From Anaerocolumna aminovalerica (GTDB taxonomy: Bacteria; Bacillota; Clostridia; Lachnospirales; Lachnospiraceae): a stretch of 64,000 bases of DNA. Below the pieces are notes generated by a model. It was not told where the DNA came from and did no database searches. It was given only the letters and a program-made list of their open reading frames with translations. The position numbers were made by a program, and so were the translations under genes. Below are positions 34,952-44,214 of the stretch, one piece after another (position 1 is the first letter of the stretch; the number at the start of each line of letters is the position of its first letter). The stretch covers positions 62,001 through 126,000 of the forward strand of contig NZ_FOWD01000001.1 in assembly GCF_900115365.1 (NCBI RefSeq), in the 5' to 3' direction.

Positions 34952-36523
34952 ATGAGCAACAGCTATATTTTAGAACTTAGAGATATTAAAAAAGTATATG
35001 ATAACGGAGTAGTAGCAAATAAAGGAATCTCCATAGGCTTTCGTGAAGGTGAGATACATGCCATTGTAGGAGAAAACGGGGCAGGTAAATCAACATTGAT
35101 GAAGATTATATTCGGACTGGAAAAACCCACACAGGGAGCTATTTATTATAAGGGAAAAGAAATGAATTTTACCTCTCCCTTAGATTCTATTGCTGTTGGG
35201 ATCGGTATGGTACATCAGCATTTTATGCTGGTTCCCTCTTTTACCGTATTACAAAATATTGTTTTAGGAGATGAGCCCACAAAATTTAGTTTTATTAATT
35301 CAAAAGCCAGTAAGAAAAAAGCAGAAGAGCTGGCAAAGCAGTATAATTTTCAGCTTTCTATGGATGAAAAAGTAAGTGATTTAAGTGTTGGAATGAAACA
35401 GAAAGTGGAAATCTTAAAATTACTGTATAAAGGTGCAAAGGTATTAATTTTAGATGAACCGACGGCGGTTCTTACTCCACAGGAAACAGAGCAGCTGTTT
35501 GTTGAGCTTAAAAAATTTAAAGAAAACGGACATACTATAATTTTTATATCCCATAAGCTTGGGGAAGTAAAGCAAATCAGTGATAGAATATCTGTAATCC
35601 GAAAGGGTGAATTAATTTCAACTCATAATACCAGGGATGTGGATACAGAAACCATATCTGAGCTTATGATCGGCAGAAAAGTGGAGTATGAATACAGCGG
35701 TATAAAACAGGAAATTAAAAGCAAGAAAGTAGCTTTAACCATAGATAATATAACCTATACTCAAAACGGAATCCCTTTGTTAAAAGATTTATCCCTAAAA
35801 ACCAAAACCGGCGAAATACTTGGTGTGGTAGGAGTTGAGGGAAACGGACAGTCAGAGCTTGTGGATGTTTTGTTTGGTTATAAAAGGGCTGAAAAAGGAA
35901 GAATTCTGATTCAGGATATGGAAATCAGTAATTTTAGAATTAAAGAAATACGGGAACGGGCAAAGGTTGCCTACATACCGGAAGACCGTATGAGGCAGGG
36001 AATTGCAGCCAGTGCAAGTATTAAGGAAAATATAATTGCCAGCTATTATGACAGGGAAGAATTAAACCATAAATTTATGATGAATCATAAAGCCATTACT
36101 AAAGTAAGTGATCAATTGGTGAAAGACTTTAATGTGCTTTGCCAGTCTTCCGATACGGAAATTCAGTCCTTATCAGGAGGAAATATTCAAAAGGTAGTGG
36201 TAGCAAGGGAATATAATGCCAATCCTGAATTTCTAATTGCAGAGCAGCCAACCAGAGGCGTGGATATCGGTTCTGCAAGATTTATTCATGAAAAATTAAT
36301 TGAGCTTAGAAATAAAAATAAATCAATTCTTTTATTCAGTGCGGATTTAGGTGAAGCCTTAGCAGTCAGCGATAAGATTATTGTTATGTATTCCGGTGAA
36401 ATTGTGGCTTACTTTGATAATCTAGCCGATCTGACAGAAAAAGAATTAGGTTTTTATATGCTTGGAGTAAAACGACAGTCTCCAGAAGAAATCAGGAGGT
36501 TAATGGATGAAAAGATTAACTAG
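34952..36523 (+). CDS. nucleoside ABC transporter ATPase (YufO-like, two ABC domains)
   Basis: The 523-residue double ATPase is of the simple-sugar/nucleoside importer class. Domain 1 (about residues 5-245) has Walker A GENGAGKST, signature LSVGMKQKVEI and Walker B VLILDEPTAVL. Domain 2 (about residues 260-505) has the degenerate Walker A VGVEGNGQSELV normal for the second half, plus LSGGNIQKVVVAREY and FLIAEQPTRGVD. It powers the two permeases downstream and overlaps the next gene by 17 bases. Confidence 0.95.
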   Translation: MSNSYILELRDIKKVYDNGVVANKGISIGFREGEIHAIVGENGAGKSTLMKIIFGLEKPTQGAIYYKGKEMNFTSPLDSIAVGIGMVHQHFMLVPSFTVLQNIVLGDEPTKFSFINSKASKKKAEELAKQYNFQLSMDEKVSDLSVGMKQKVEILKLLYKGAKVLILDEPTAVLTPQETEQLFVELKKFKENGHTIIFISHKLGEVKQISDRISVIRKGELISTHNTRDVDTETISELMIGRKVEYEYSGIKQEIKSKKVALTIDNITYTQNGIPLLKDLSLKTKTGEILGVVGVEGNGQSELVDVLFGYKRAEKGRILIQDMEISNFRIKEIRERAKVAYIPEDRMRQGIAASASIKENIIASYYDREELNHKFMMNHKAITKVSDQLVKDFNVLCQSSDTEIQSLSGGNIQKVVVAREYNANPEFLIAEQPTRGVDIGSARFIHEKLIELRNKNKSILLFSADLGEALAVSDKIIVMYSGEIVAYFDNLADLTEKELGFYMLGVKRQSPEEIRRLMDEKIN

Positions 36524-37565
36524 CCAAACCAAAAATGAAGTCATACAAATATTGTCTGCTGTTGTTATTGCCTTACTTGTCACTTTGCTTGTTCTATTTG
36601 CAACCAGTGAAGAACCCCTGTATGCATTTACAAGATTAATTACAGCTCCTATGACAAAATTAAGATATTTCGGCAATGTACTTGAACTTATGGTACCTCT
36701 TGCCTTTGCAGGACTATCTGCTTCCCTGTTATTTAGAAGCGGATTGTTTAATATGGGTGGAGAAGGTATCTTTTATATGTCCGGTATTGTAGCTACGGTT
36801 TTGGCTACAAGGCCAATGGGCGGAAGTATTGTTCATTCTGCCATAGTTATTCTCGCAGCTTCCGTGGTAGGAGGATGCATTGCCTGTATTTCTGGCTTTT
36901 TTAAAGCCAAATATAATGCCAGTGAACTGGTAACCTCCTTAATGTTAAATACCATTCTTTTTGGTATCGGTTTTTACATTCTAAAGACAAGGCTTAAGGA
37001 TATGGCGGTTACAGGTGTAGCTTCCAAAGAATTTTTAGATACTGCAAAGCTGACTCAGATTATACCGAAAACAGGAGTAACAACAGGATTTATTATACTT
37101 ATTATAGTAACTGCAATTATATGGTTTATCTCCAATAAAACCAAGCTGGGCTATACCATTAAAATTACAGGTATTAATAAAGATTTTGCTAAATATTCCG
37201 GTATGAGCTTTTTTGCATTAACCATCATAGTTCATTTTATGTCTGGATTTATTGCGGGAATGGGATCTTCCATTCATTTGCTCAGTATGTATGACCGGTT
37301 TACATGGTCTTCTTTGCCCGGATACGGATTTGACGGCTGTTTGGTAGCCATGCTTGGGAAAAACCGTCCCCTTGGGGCTATTGTAGCGGCCTTCGGCTTA
37401 AGCTACCTTAGAACCGGATCCAATATTATGGCAAGAAGCACCGATATACCGGTGGAAATGGTTGCAATTGTGGAGATGATACTGGTTCTGTTAATTACAG
37501 CGGATTTCATAATTAATTACTTAAAGCGCAAAAAGGCAATGGCAGGAGGGATTGTAAATGAATAA
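36507..37565 (+). CDS. nucleoside ABC transporter permease 1 (YufP-like)
   Basis: The 352-residue polytopic permease has about nine helices. The conserved region FNMGGEGIFYMSGI (about residues 91-104) and the cytoplasmic loop TKLGYTIKITGINKDFAKYSGM (about 212-233) mark it as the first permease of BMP-dependent importers. It overlaps both the ATPase gene and the second permease gene. Confidence 0.93.
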   Translation: MKRLTSQTKNEVIQILSAVVIALLVTLLVLFATSEEPLYAFTRLITAPMTKLRYFGNVLELMVPLAFAGLSASLLFRSGLFNMGGEGIFYMSGIVATVLATRPMGGSIVHSAIVILAASVVGGCIACISGFFKAKYNASELVTSLMLNTILFGIGFYILKTRLKDMAVTGVASKEFLDTAKLTQIIPKTGVTTGFIILIIVTAIIWFISNKTKLGYTIKITGINKDFAKYSGMSFFALTIIVHFMSGFIAGMGSSIHLLSMYDRFTWSSLPGYGFDGCLVAMLGKNRPLGAIVAAFGLSYLRTGSNIMARSTDIPVEMVAIVEMILVLLITADFIINYLKRKKAMAGGIVNE

Positions 37566-38469
37566 TATTTTAGCACTTTTATTAACCCCTGCATTTGGCT
37601 ATGCAGTGCTTCGTGTAACCACTCCAATCCTTTATGCAGCTCTGGGAAATGTAATATCCAGTAAGGCAGGAGTAAGTAATATAGCTATGGAAGGAACCAT
37701 GCTTACCTCTTCTTTAGTAGGAGTTTTGGCATCTGCCTATACAGGCAGTGCATTTATAGGGCTTTTAGCTGCTTTAGTAGTGGGAATACTATTTAGTGCT
37801 TTTATGGCATATTTGAATCTGTATCTTGGAACTAATGTAATTATGGCAGGTATTGCGCTGAATTTATTTGCCAGTAAGTTTACAGTATATATCCTTTATA
37901 TGCTTACAGGACAAAAGGGGAACTCTGCTTCTTTAGCAAGTAAACAGATTCCTTCTGTGGACATACCTGTAATAAAAAATATTCCCGTTTTAGGAGAAAT
38001 TATTTCTGGACATAATATTTTGGTCTATGTGGCCCTTCTTTCCATTATAGTGATTTATATTATGTTAAATAAAACTAAATTAGGAACTCATATAAAAGCT
38101 GTGGGAGAAAGCCCTCATGCAGCAGCTTCTGTGGGTATTAACGTAAAACGTGTAAGATTTTTATCCCTTTGTCTTAGCGGATTGCTTGCCGGTTTTGGCG
38201 GAGCTTATATGTCCATGGGGTACCTTTCCATGTTTACAAGAGATATGATAGCAGGCAGGGGATGGATTGCCATTGCAGCAGGAGCTATGGGGCGTTCCAT
38301 GGTAATTCCTACTACCATTACTTCCTTTTTATTCGGTATTTTCAGTGCCATAGGAAATGTATTGCAGCTTCAGAACATTCCTTCTGAGTTAGTTACTACA
38401 CTTCCTTATGTAGCAGTATTTATTGGTATTATAGTGTATTCCATTCGTAAAACGAAAGAGGATAAATAG
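37558..38469 (+). CDS. nucleoside ABC transporter permease 2 (YufQ-like)
   Basis: The 303-residue permease has about eight helices. The family motif SSKAGVSNIAMEGTML (about residues 34-49) and the cytoplasmic loop KLGTHIKAVGESPHAAASVG (about 177-196) correspond to the protein at 128-1087, which is its paralogue from a second system. The nucleoside hydrolase gene starts on the very next base after its stop. Confidence 0.93.
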   Translation: MNNILALLLTPAFGYAVLRVTTPILYAALGNVISSKAGVSNIAMEGTMLTSSLVGVLASAYTGSAFIGLLAALVVGILFSAFMAYLNLYLGTNVIMAGIALNLFASKFTVYILYMLTGQKGNSASLASKQIPSVDIPVIKNIPVLGEIISGHNILVYVALLSIIVIYIMLNKTKLGTHIKAVGESPHAAASVGINVKRVRFLSLCLSGLLAGFGGAYMSMGYLSMFTRDMIAGRGWIAIAAGAMGRSMVIPTTITSFLFGIFSAIGNVLQLQNIPSELVTTLPYVAVFIGIIVYSIRKTKEDK

Positions 38470-39402
38470 ATGAAACATATAATTATTGATTGTGATCCCG
38501 GGCATGATGATGCTATGGCTATTATGTTTGCTTTAGCTAATCCTGAATTTTTTAATTGTTTAGGCATTACTACTGTGGGAGGAAACCAAACCTTAGATAA
38601 AGTAAGTGAAAATGCCCTTAAAATATTAACGGTAATAAATAAAAAAATTCCTGTAGCCAAAGGTGCAAGTGAACCTTTAATAGAGCCTTTAAGAGTGGCT
38701 CCCGAAGCCCATGGCGACAGCGGAATGGACGGTCCAATTGTAGAAGAAATTACTATTGGATATGAAAATCAGAACGGAATTGAATTCTTAAGAGATAAAC
38801 TTATGGAATCTCAGGAAAAGGTCACCATAGCAGCCCTTGGACCTTTGACAAATATTGCCCTGCTGTTAAAAACTTATCCTGAGGTAAAAGAAAAAATAGA
38901 AGCCATTGCCCTAATGGGGGGAAGCTATTCTTCCGGCAATGCAACAGCAAGCGCAGAATTTAATTTTTATATTGATCCTCATGCGGCATATATGGTATTT
39001 CATTCCGGTCTGCCCATTATACAGGCAGGTACGGAAGTAAGTGCTGCTGCAAGTATACTTCACAGCGAAATAGAAGAATTTAAAAACAAAGGAAAAGTCA
39101 GCAGCTTTGTATATGATCTTCTGGGGTTCTACTCCAAATTTTCCAAAGGACTGAACCAGGATAGAAGTCCTGTTTTTGATGCATGTCCTGTTATGTATTT
39201 AATGTACCCGGAGATATTTACTGCAAAGGAACTGTATGTGGATATTGAACTGGAGGGTACTTTAACCAAAGGTATGAGTGTAACAGATAAGCGTATCTGG
39301 TATGATATGCCAAAGCCCAATACAACTGTATTAATGGATGTAGACAGGGAGGAGTTTGTAAGACACCTAAAGGAAGCAGTTTTTCGATTGGATTCCATGT
39401 AG
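38470..39402 (+). CDS. nucleoside hydrolase (inosine/uridine-preferring type)
   Basis: The 310-residue enzyme splits the N-glycosidic bond of ribonucleosides to give base plus ribose. The calcium-binding signature D7-C-D9-P-G-H-D-D14 is intact, and the conserved AALGPLTNIALLL, IALMGGSY and EFNFYIDPHAA segments follow. It is cytoplasmic and directly coupled to the transporter, so imported nucleoside is its probable substrate. It would release ribose, for which no intact ribokinase remains in the operon. Confidence 0.93.
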   Translation: MKHIIIDCDPGHDDAMAIMFALANPEFFNCLGITTVGGNQTLDKVSENALKILTVINKKIPVAKGASEPLIEPLRVAPEAHGDSGMDGPIVEEITIGYENQNGIEFLRDKLMESQEKVTIAALGPLTNIALLLKTYPEVKEKIEAIALMGGSYSSGNATASAEFNFYIDPHAAYMVFHSGLPIIQAGTEVSAAASILHSEIEEFKNKGKVSSFVYDLLGFYSKFSKGLNQDRSPVFDACPVMYLMYPEIFTAKELYVDIELEGTLTKGMSVTDKRIWYDMPKPNTTVLMDVDREEFVRHLKEAVFRLDSM

Positions 39403-39419
39403 GAATAGAAAGGAATACT

Positions 39420-40700
39420 ATGATAGAGTCATGTAAAGCAGAAGTGCTGTCTATTTTAGAAGAAAACAGGGAATGTATTTATAAGATCGGTGAAGATTTA
39501 TTCAATCACCCGGAATTGGGTTTTTTTGAAAAGTACACAGAAGATTGTATCTGTAAATATTTAGATGAATTAGGTATTCCCTATACCAATCATATTGCTC
39601 TTCATGGAGTAAAAGTTACCTTAGGAGGGAATACAGGCTATCATATAGGGGTAGTGGCAGACATGGATGCTTTATTAACCAGCATGGATGGAGTTATGGC
39701 ACCTTTTCATTCCTGTGGTCACAGCATTCAAATTGCGGTTCTTTTAAACTTGATTACAGCCTTTCATAAAAGTGAAGTATTGGAAAAATTTACAGGTCGT
39801 GTCAGCTTTATATTCGCACCAGCAGAAGAATTTATTGATATTGATTCCAGAGAAGAACTAATACAGGCAGGAAAAATAAAGTTTTATTCCGGTAAGCAGA
39901 ATATGATATACGAAGGAATTTTTGATGATGTGGATATGGTGTTATCCTGCCATGTAATGGGAAAGGATGAAAGAAATCCCCATGGGTTGTTTGATATTAA
40001 CTCTACCTTGGCAGGATTTATACGTAAGGAAGTTATTTTTAGAGGATTGGCAGCACATGCGGGGGTAATTCCCCATTTGGGTAAAAATGCATTGCAGGCG
40101 GCAACTCTTTCTTTAACAGCCATTCAAATGTTAAAAGATACTTTCTCCACAGAATCCGGCGCAAGAGTATACCCTATCTTAAAAGAAGGGGGAAAAACAG
40201 CCAATATTATCTGCGATTATGCGGTTATGGAGACTTATATCAGAGCAAATACAGAAAAGGATCTGTTAGAGATTAACAGGCAGGTGAACCACGCCATTAC
40301 TCACTGTGCCAAAGCGTTGGAAACCACCTGTGAAATCCTTGATGTAAACGGATATCTGCCCCTAAATCAAAGCAAAAAAGTAAATGACGTTGTGTATTCC
40401 AATATGCTTGACTTATGCAATGAAGATGAAATTATTCAAAATGTGGTATCGGGAGCTTCCGGTGATATAGGCGATATTAGCTTTTTATTACCTACGATTC
40501 AATTTGGATTTTCCGGTATTTATGGAAATGTACACAGCAATCAGTTTGAAATTGTAGATAAAAAACATGTGTATGAAGATACTGCCTATGTATTGGCAGG
40601 AACGATTCTTGATATATTAAGCAAAGAAGAACTTCAAATAAAAGAAGAAAAGAAATTAGAGAAAAAAGAATTTTATCTAAAGCATTGGCTTAAGATTTAA
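39420..40700 (+). CDS. M20-family amidohydrolase (HipO/AbgB-like)
   Basis: The 426-residue zinc-dependent amidase belongs to the peptidase M20D group, which removes N-acyl or amide-linked groups from amino acids and aromatic amides. Metal-binding landmarks are VVADMDALL (about residues 79-87), HSCGHSIQIAVLL (about 99-111), APAEEF (catalytic Glu pair) and LSCHVMG. A dimerisation domain lies between about residues 195 and 320. In this operon it may cleave an amide on the imported compound (inference). The start is ATG 39420, 17 bases after the hydrolase stop. Confidence 0.85.
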   Translation: MIESCKAEVLSILEENRECIYKIGEDLFNHPELGFFEKYTEDCICKYLDELGIPYTNHIALHGVKVTLGGNTGYHIGVVADMDALLTSMDGVMAPFHSCGHSIQIAVLLNLITAFHKSEVLEKFTGRVSFIFAPAEEFIDIDSREELIQAGKIKFYSGKQNMIYEGIFDDVDMVLSCHVMGKDERNPHGLFDINSTLAGFIRKEVIFRGLAAHAGVIPHLGKNALQAATLSLTAIQMLKDTFSTESGARVYPILKEGGKTANIICDYAVMETYIRANTEKDLLEINRQVNHAITHCAKALETTCEILDVNGYLPLNQSKKVNDVVYSNMLDLCNEDEIIQNVVSGASGDIGDISFLLPTIQFGFSGIYGNVHSNQFEIVDKKHVYEDTAYVLAGTILDILSKEELQIKEEKKLEKKEFYLKHWLKI

Positions 40701-40720
40701 ATCATGGAAGGAGGCGTGGA

Positions 40721-42874
40721 ATGGTTCCTAATTATATTGAAAAAACCTATGCCGGCTGGCTTGGCAAGGTGATTGGCATTCGTATGGGAGCACCTATTGA
40801 GGGATATTCCAAAGAAAAAATAGAGCAGCTTTATGGAAAGCATATCACCGATTATTTAGTGGATTATAATGACTTTGCTTGTGATGATGACAGTAATGGT
40901 CCCCTCTTTTTTGTCAGAGCCTTGGAACATTACAGCCAAGTTTCTCCCAAAGAAATGGGCTATACTTTTTTAAATTATATTGCCAATGAGCATGGATTTT
41001 TTTGGTGGGGCAATGAATTATCCACAGAACATACCGCTTATAAAAACCTGTTAAAAGGTATAGAAGCCCCTGAGTCAGGCAGTATAGCCGTCAACGGGCA
41101 GGAACTGGCAGAGCAAATCGGCGGTCAGATTTTCATTGACGGTTTTGGATTTTTAGCTCCGGGAAATCCCAGTGTTGCAAGTGACCTTGCAGAACACAGC
41201 GCAAGAGTAACCCATGATTTGGAAGGGGTGTACGGAGGTAGATTTATTGCTGCCTGTATTTCTCTGGCATATACCCATACAGATATTATTGAAATTATAA
41301 AAGAAGCCCTAAAGGAAATTCCGGAGGATTCTACTTATAAAGAGGTAGTGGAGCGCATGCTTTTATGTAAGGAAGAAGGCTGCTCTTCAGAAGAAGCTTT
41401 CTTAGTCTTAAAAAACGAATATTGGTCTGACCGGTATAAAGGCGTATGTCATATGATACCCAATGGAGGTATTATAGCCCTGTCTTTAATTTATGGCGGC
41501 GGTGATTTTTTTAAGACTATGGAATTGGTTAATTTATGCGGTTTTGATACGGATTGTAATGCCGGTAATGTAGGAGCTATTATGGGTGTGTTAACGGGAA
41601 TACAAAGTGAGGAAAATCCATTGGGTATACCGAAACGTTTTATTACACCTATTAAGGATATTATGCTGGCTTCCAGTATGGTGGGAAGTCTTAATATCTC
41701 CACTCTTTCAGAAAATACACTGCTGTTTTGCAAACTAGGATATGAAATAGCAGGGGAAGAGATGCCTGCTATGTTTAAAGAATATGAAAGAAAATTGTCT
41801 CAGGAGCAAACAAGAATTTCTCATTTTGAATTTATGGATGCCCTTCATGGATTTCGTATTAAAGGTGATTATAAAAACAGTGAGGTATTCTTGCAAAATA
41901 CGGATGAGGCGGCTTTTGAAGGAAAGCGCAGCCTTAAAATAATGATTAATAATCTTCATCCTAACAATACTGTATCTGTGTATCAAAAAAGCTACTATGA
42001 GCCAAAAGATCTTCATGACGCCAGATACGAACCTACCTTTAGCCCCATTGTATATCCGGGGGATGAAGTTAAGGGATATCTCTATTTAAAAACGGATCAA
42101 AAACTAAAGGCAAAGCTATACTGCTATGATGCAGGCAATGATAAGATACTGCAATTTGGTGAAGTTCTGTTGGATTCTCCCGGCTGGAAAGAAATAAAGG
42201 GAAGAATTCCTGCTGCTTTAAACGGTCTGGTAAAAGAAGTGGGAATACAGATAGTATCCTTAAACCAAGAGGACACTTTCTTTGGTGAACAGGTAGTAGT
42301 ATACCTGGATGAGTTTACTATAAAAGCTAATCCATCTTATTCCATGATCATGGCTGATATACCGGTGGATGATTATTCTTTGCATAGTGTAGTTCAAAAA
42401 GAAGTGCAGGGTTTTACAAAATATAATAAGCACCTTAATAACATCAAGTGGCAGGAAGACGGAATACTTCTTACAGGTGAGGAGCATATTCTAACCGGTG
42501 ATTATTACTGGAGAAATTATACCTGTCGTCTGACCTTTGCCCTTTATGAGGGAGCAGGAGATTTATTCATTCGAAATCAGGGAAATTTACGTTCTTATTT
42601 TGTAAGGATGGAAAAAGACGGCATTAAGGTTGGAAGTATCTTTGAAAGAAAGGAAGAAATTCTTTTAACGGTACCTTATTCCATAGAATATAAGAAAGAA
42701 TATACCTTAGATGTTACTGTGCAGGATAATGTGATATCGTTAGAAATAGAAGGAAATCGATATAGCTGTAAAGACCCTAAAGAAAGATATTTACATGGGG
42801 GCATAGGAATGAAGGCAGCTTTAAATAGCAGTATCCGTTTCATACAATACGGGGTTCAAGGAGTGAATTTATGA
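40721..42874 (+). CDS. ADP-ribosylglycohydrolase-fold enzyme with two C-terminal beta-sandwich domains
   Basis: The 717-residue protein has an ADP-ribosylglycohydrolase fold at residues 1 to about 345: opening YAGWLGKVIGIRMGAPIEG, the first metal site C-D55-D56-D57-S58 in the position of the usual T-D-D-T, a TH-DLEGVYGGRFIAA helix, and the second site G-F-D276-T-D278-C-N-A-G-N-V-G. Residues about 365-555 look like a carbohydrate-binding-type beta sandwich and about 560-717 like a concanavalin/DUF1080-type sandwich. There is no signal peptide. The family hydrolyses N- or O-ribosyl bonds and some members act on small ribosylated molecules. Its place in a nucleoside operon points to a small-molecule glycosidic substrate. 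It overlaps the MBL gene (ATGA). Confidence 0.82.
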   Translation: MVPNYIEKTYAGWLGKVIGIRMGAPIEGYSKEKIEQLYGKHITDYLVDYNDFACDDDSNGPLFFVRALEHYSQVSPKEMGYTFLNYIANEHGFFWWGNELSTEHTAYKNLLKGIEAPESGSIAVNGQELAEQIGGQIFIDGFGFLAPGNPSVASDLAEHSARVTHDLEGVYGGRFIAACISLAYTHTDIIEIIKEALKEIPEDSTYKEVVERMLLCKEEGCSSEEAFLVLKNEYWSDRYKGVCHMIPNGGIIALSLIYGGGDFFKTMELVNLCGFDTDCNAGNVGAIMGVLTGIQSEENPLGIPKRFITPIKDIMLASSMVGSLNISTLSENTLLFCKLGYEIAGEEMPAMFKEYERKLSQEQTRISHFEFMDALHGFRIKGDYKNSEVFLQNTDEAAFEGKRSLKIMINNLHPNNTVSVYQKSYYEPKDLHDARYEPTFSPIVYPGDEVKGYLYLKTDQKLKAKLYCYDAGNDKILQFGEVLLDSPGWKEIKGRIPAALNGLVKEVGIQIVSLNQEDTFFGEQVVVYLDEFTIKANPSYSMIMADIPVDDYSLHSVVQKEVQGFTKYNKHLNNIKWQEDGILLTGEEHILTGDYYWRNYTCRLTFALYEGAGDLFIRNQGNLRSYFVRMEKDGIKVGSIFERKEEILLTVPYSIEYKKEYTLDVTVQDNVISLEIEGNRYSCKDPKERYLHGGIGMKAALNSSIRFIQYGVQGVNL

Positions 42875-43683
42875 AACTAAAAGTTTTAGTTGATAATAAT
42901 ACCTATATTGATGAGTACTATTTAGGTGAGCCGGCAGTTTCTTATTATTTAGAGGATGGGGATAAAAGGATTTTATTTGATACGGGATATTCCGATGTAT
43001 TTATAAAAAACGCAGCAAGTATGGATATTGATTTAGCAAAACTTCATTATCTGGTATTGTCCCACGGTCATAATGACCATACAGGAGGTCTGTCCCACCT
43101 TCTTAAAGAGTATGAAAACAATGAAGATCTGACTATAATCGCCCATCCCCATACCTTTGAAGAGAAAAGGATGGATGATATTCTTATTTCCTCTCCCCTT
43201 TCTTTAGAGGAAATAGGTAAAAATAACAGGGTAGTTACAACCAGAACACCTTTTTATATTACGGAGAAACTAATATTTCTTGGTGAAATACCAAGAGTTA
43301 TGGATTATGAGGCAAAGGCTCCCGTTGGTATAAGAAACTCTGAAGAGGGACTTGTAGAAGACTATGTATTGGATGATTCTGCCCTTGTTTTTACTGGAGA
43401 AGAAGGGATTTATATTATTACAGGATGTTCACATGCAGGGATTTGTAACATTATTGAGTATAGTAAAAAGGTAACTAAAAAAGATAAGGTAGCAGGTATT
43501 ATCGGAGGTTTTCATTTATTTGATGTAAATGAACAAGTGGAAAAGACAAGGGAATATTTAAAGAAACAGAACATCCCTTATCTTTATCCCTGCCATTGTA
43601 CATCCTTTAAAGTGAAGGCAAGTTTTTTACAAGACCTGAACATAGAGGAAACAGGTGTGGGATTAGTTCTTGAATGGATATGA
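42871..43683 (+). CDS. MBL-fold metallo-hydrolase (COG1237-like)
   Basis: The 270-residue metallo-beta-lactamase-fold protein has the metal site H65-G-H67-N-D69-H70, a FDTGYS segment upstream and ITGCSHAGICNIIEY near residue 190, features of the group related to the ribofuranosyl-aminobenzene 5'-phosphate-dependent dihydropterin synthases. Members bind phosphoribosyl-like or aromatic ligands, but many are functionally unassigned. It is translationally coupled to the ADP-ribosylglycohydrolase-like gene and is the last gene of the operon. Confidence 0.85.
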   Translation: MKLKVLVDNNTYIDEYYLGEPAVSYYLEDGDKRILFDTGYSDVFIKNAASMDIDLAKLHYLVLSHGHNDHTGGLSHLLKEYENNEDLTIIAHPHTFEEKRMDDILISSPLSLEEIGKNNRVVTTRTPFYITEKLIFLGEIPRVMDYEAKAPVGIRNSEEGLVEDYVLDDSALVFTGEEGIYIITGCSHAGICNIIEYSKKVTKKDKVAGIIGGFHLFDVNEQVEKTREYLKKQNIPYLYPCHCTSFKVKASFLQDLNIEETGVGLVLEWI

Positions 43684-43691
43684 TATCGATG

Positions 43692-43755
43692 ATCAATCCG
43701 TCAAAGCTGTTAAAATTATATCTACCACCGGACACTATTAATGAAACGGATTGAT
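43692..43755. repeat. 10-bp inverted repeat pair after the MBL gene
   Basis: ATCAATCCGT (43692-43701) and ACGGATTGAT (43746-43755) are perfect reverse complements 44 bases apart, directly after the operon end. They could be a long-loop terminator stem or the ends of a lost element. Confidence 0.5.
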
Positions 43756-43778
43756 AGTATCAAATGGTTTGACTATCA
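43752..43778 (+). terminator. hairpin after the nucleoside operon
   Basis: TGATAGTaTCAAA-tgg-TTTGACTATCA, an 11-bp stem with a two-base bulge. It has no good T-run, so it may be a processing or stabilising hairpin rather than a true terminator. Confidence 0.4.
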
Positions 43779-43785
43779 GGCCCTT

Positions 43786-43906
43786 CATCTAGTTAATTCT
43801 TAGGATGTCCTTATTTTCTAAACGAATTCTCATAGGTCGAATGTCACTACGTGCATATAAGTTTCAACAGGTATATTATTTTCTTTCATTCATTCTCTAA
43901 CCTCCA
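43786..43906 (-). pseudogene. short frameshifted coding relic
   Basis: On the minus strand a GGAGG precedes ATG at about 43892, but the frame stops after five codons. Sequence continuing in other frames (ENNIPVETYMHVVTF, then RPMRIRLENKDILRIN) looks protein-like, as if a small gene had suffered two frameshifts. The family was not recognised; it may be chance. Confidence 0.25.
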
Positions 43907-43908
43907 TT

Positions 43909-43953
43909 AAAAAAACGTTTGTACTGTTATTTAGGCAGAACAGACGTTTTTTT
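43909..43953. terminator. terminator hairpin, possibly bidirectional
   Basis: A-run plus ACGTTTGT-x-CTG pairing with CAG-x-ACAGACGT and a T-run on the other side. The flanking A7/T7 makes it plausible in both directions. Confidence 0.7.
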
Positions 43954-44214
43954 ATTTAACATAATATAAAATTATTGGAAGAACTGTATGATTCAAGGAA
44001 TCCGGAACATAATAGTTAGATATGGAATCTTTTTATGAGATCCTTCGCCTTAAGGCCCGGAAAAACATTTTCCAAAGACATAGAATAACATTTATTTAAG
44101 TCTTAGAATGATATTTTATTAAGGCCAGATTACAATAATCTTAAGGTTTAGAAAGATATAACGGGACTTTTATAGCAGTCATAAAGAGAAGCAGGAAGAG
44201 GAGAAACTAAGATT

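Larger units (their letters stand above)
43684..44214. other. intergenic region with inverted repeats, a minus-strand coding relic and a terminator
   Basis: The 531-base gap contains a 10-bp inverted repeat pair (43692-43755), a hairpin (43752-43778), a decayed minus-strand reading frame (43786-43906) and a terminator (43909-43953). From 43960 to 44200 I see only AT-rich sequence with a short GCCTTAAGGC palindrome near 44049-44058, and no gene. Confidence 0.5.
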
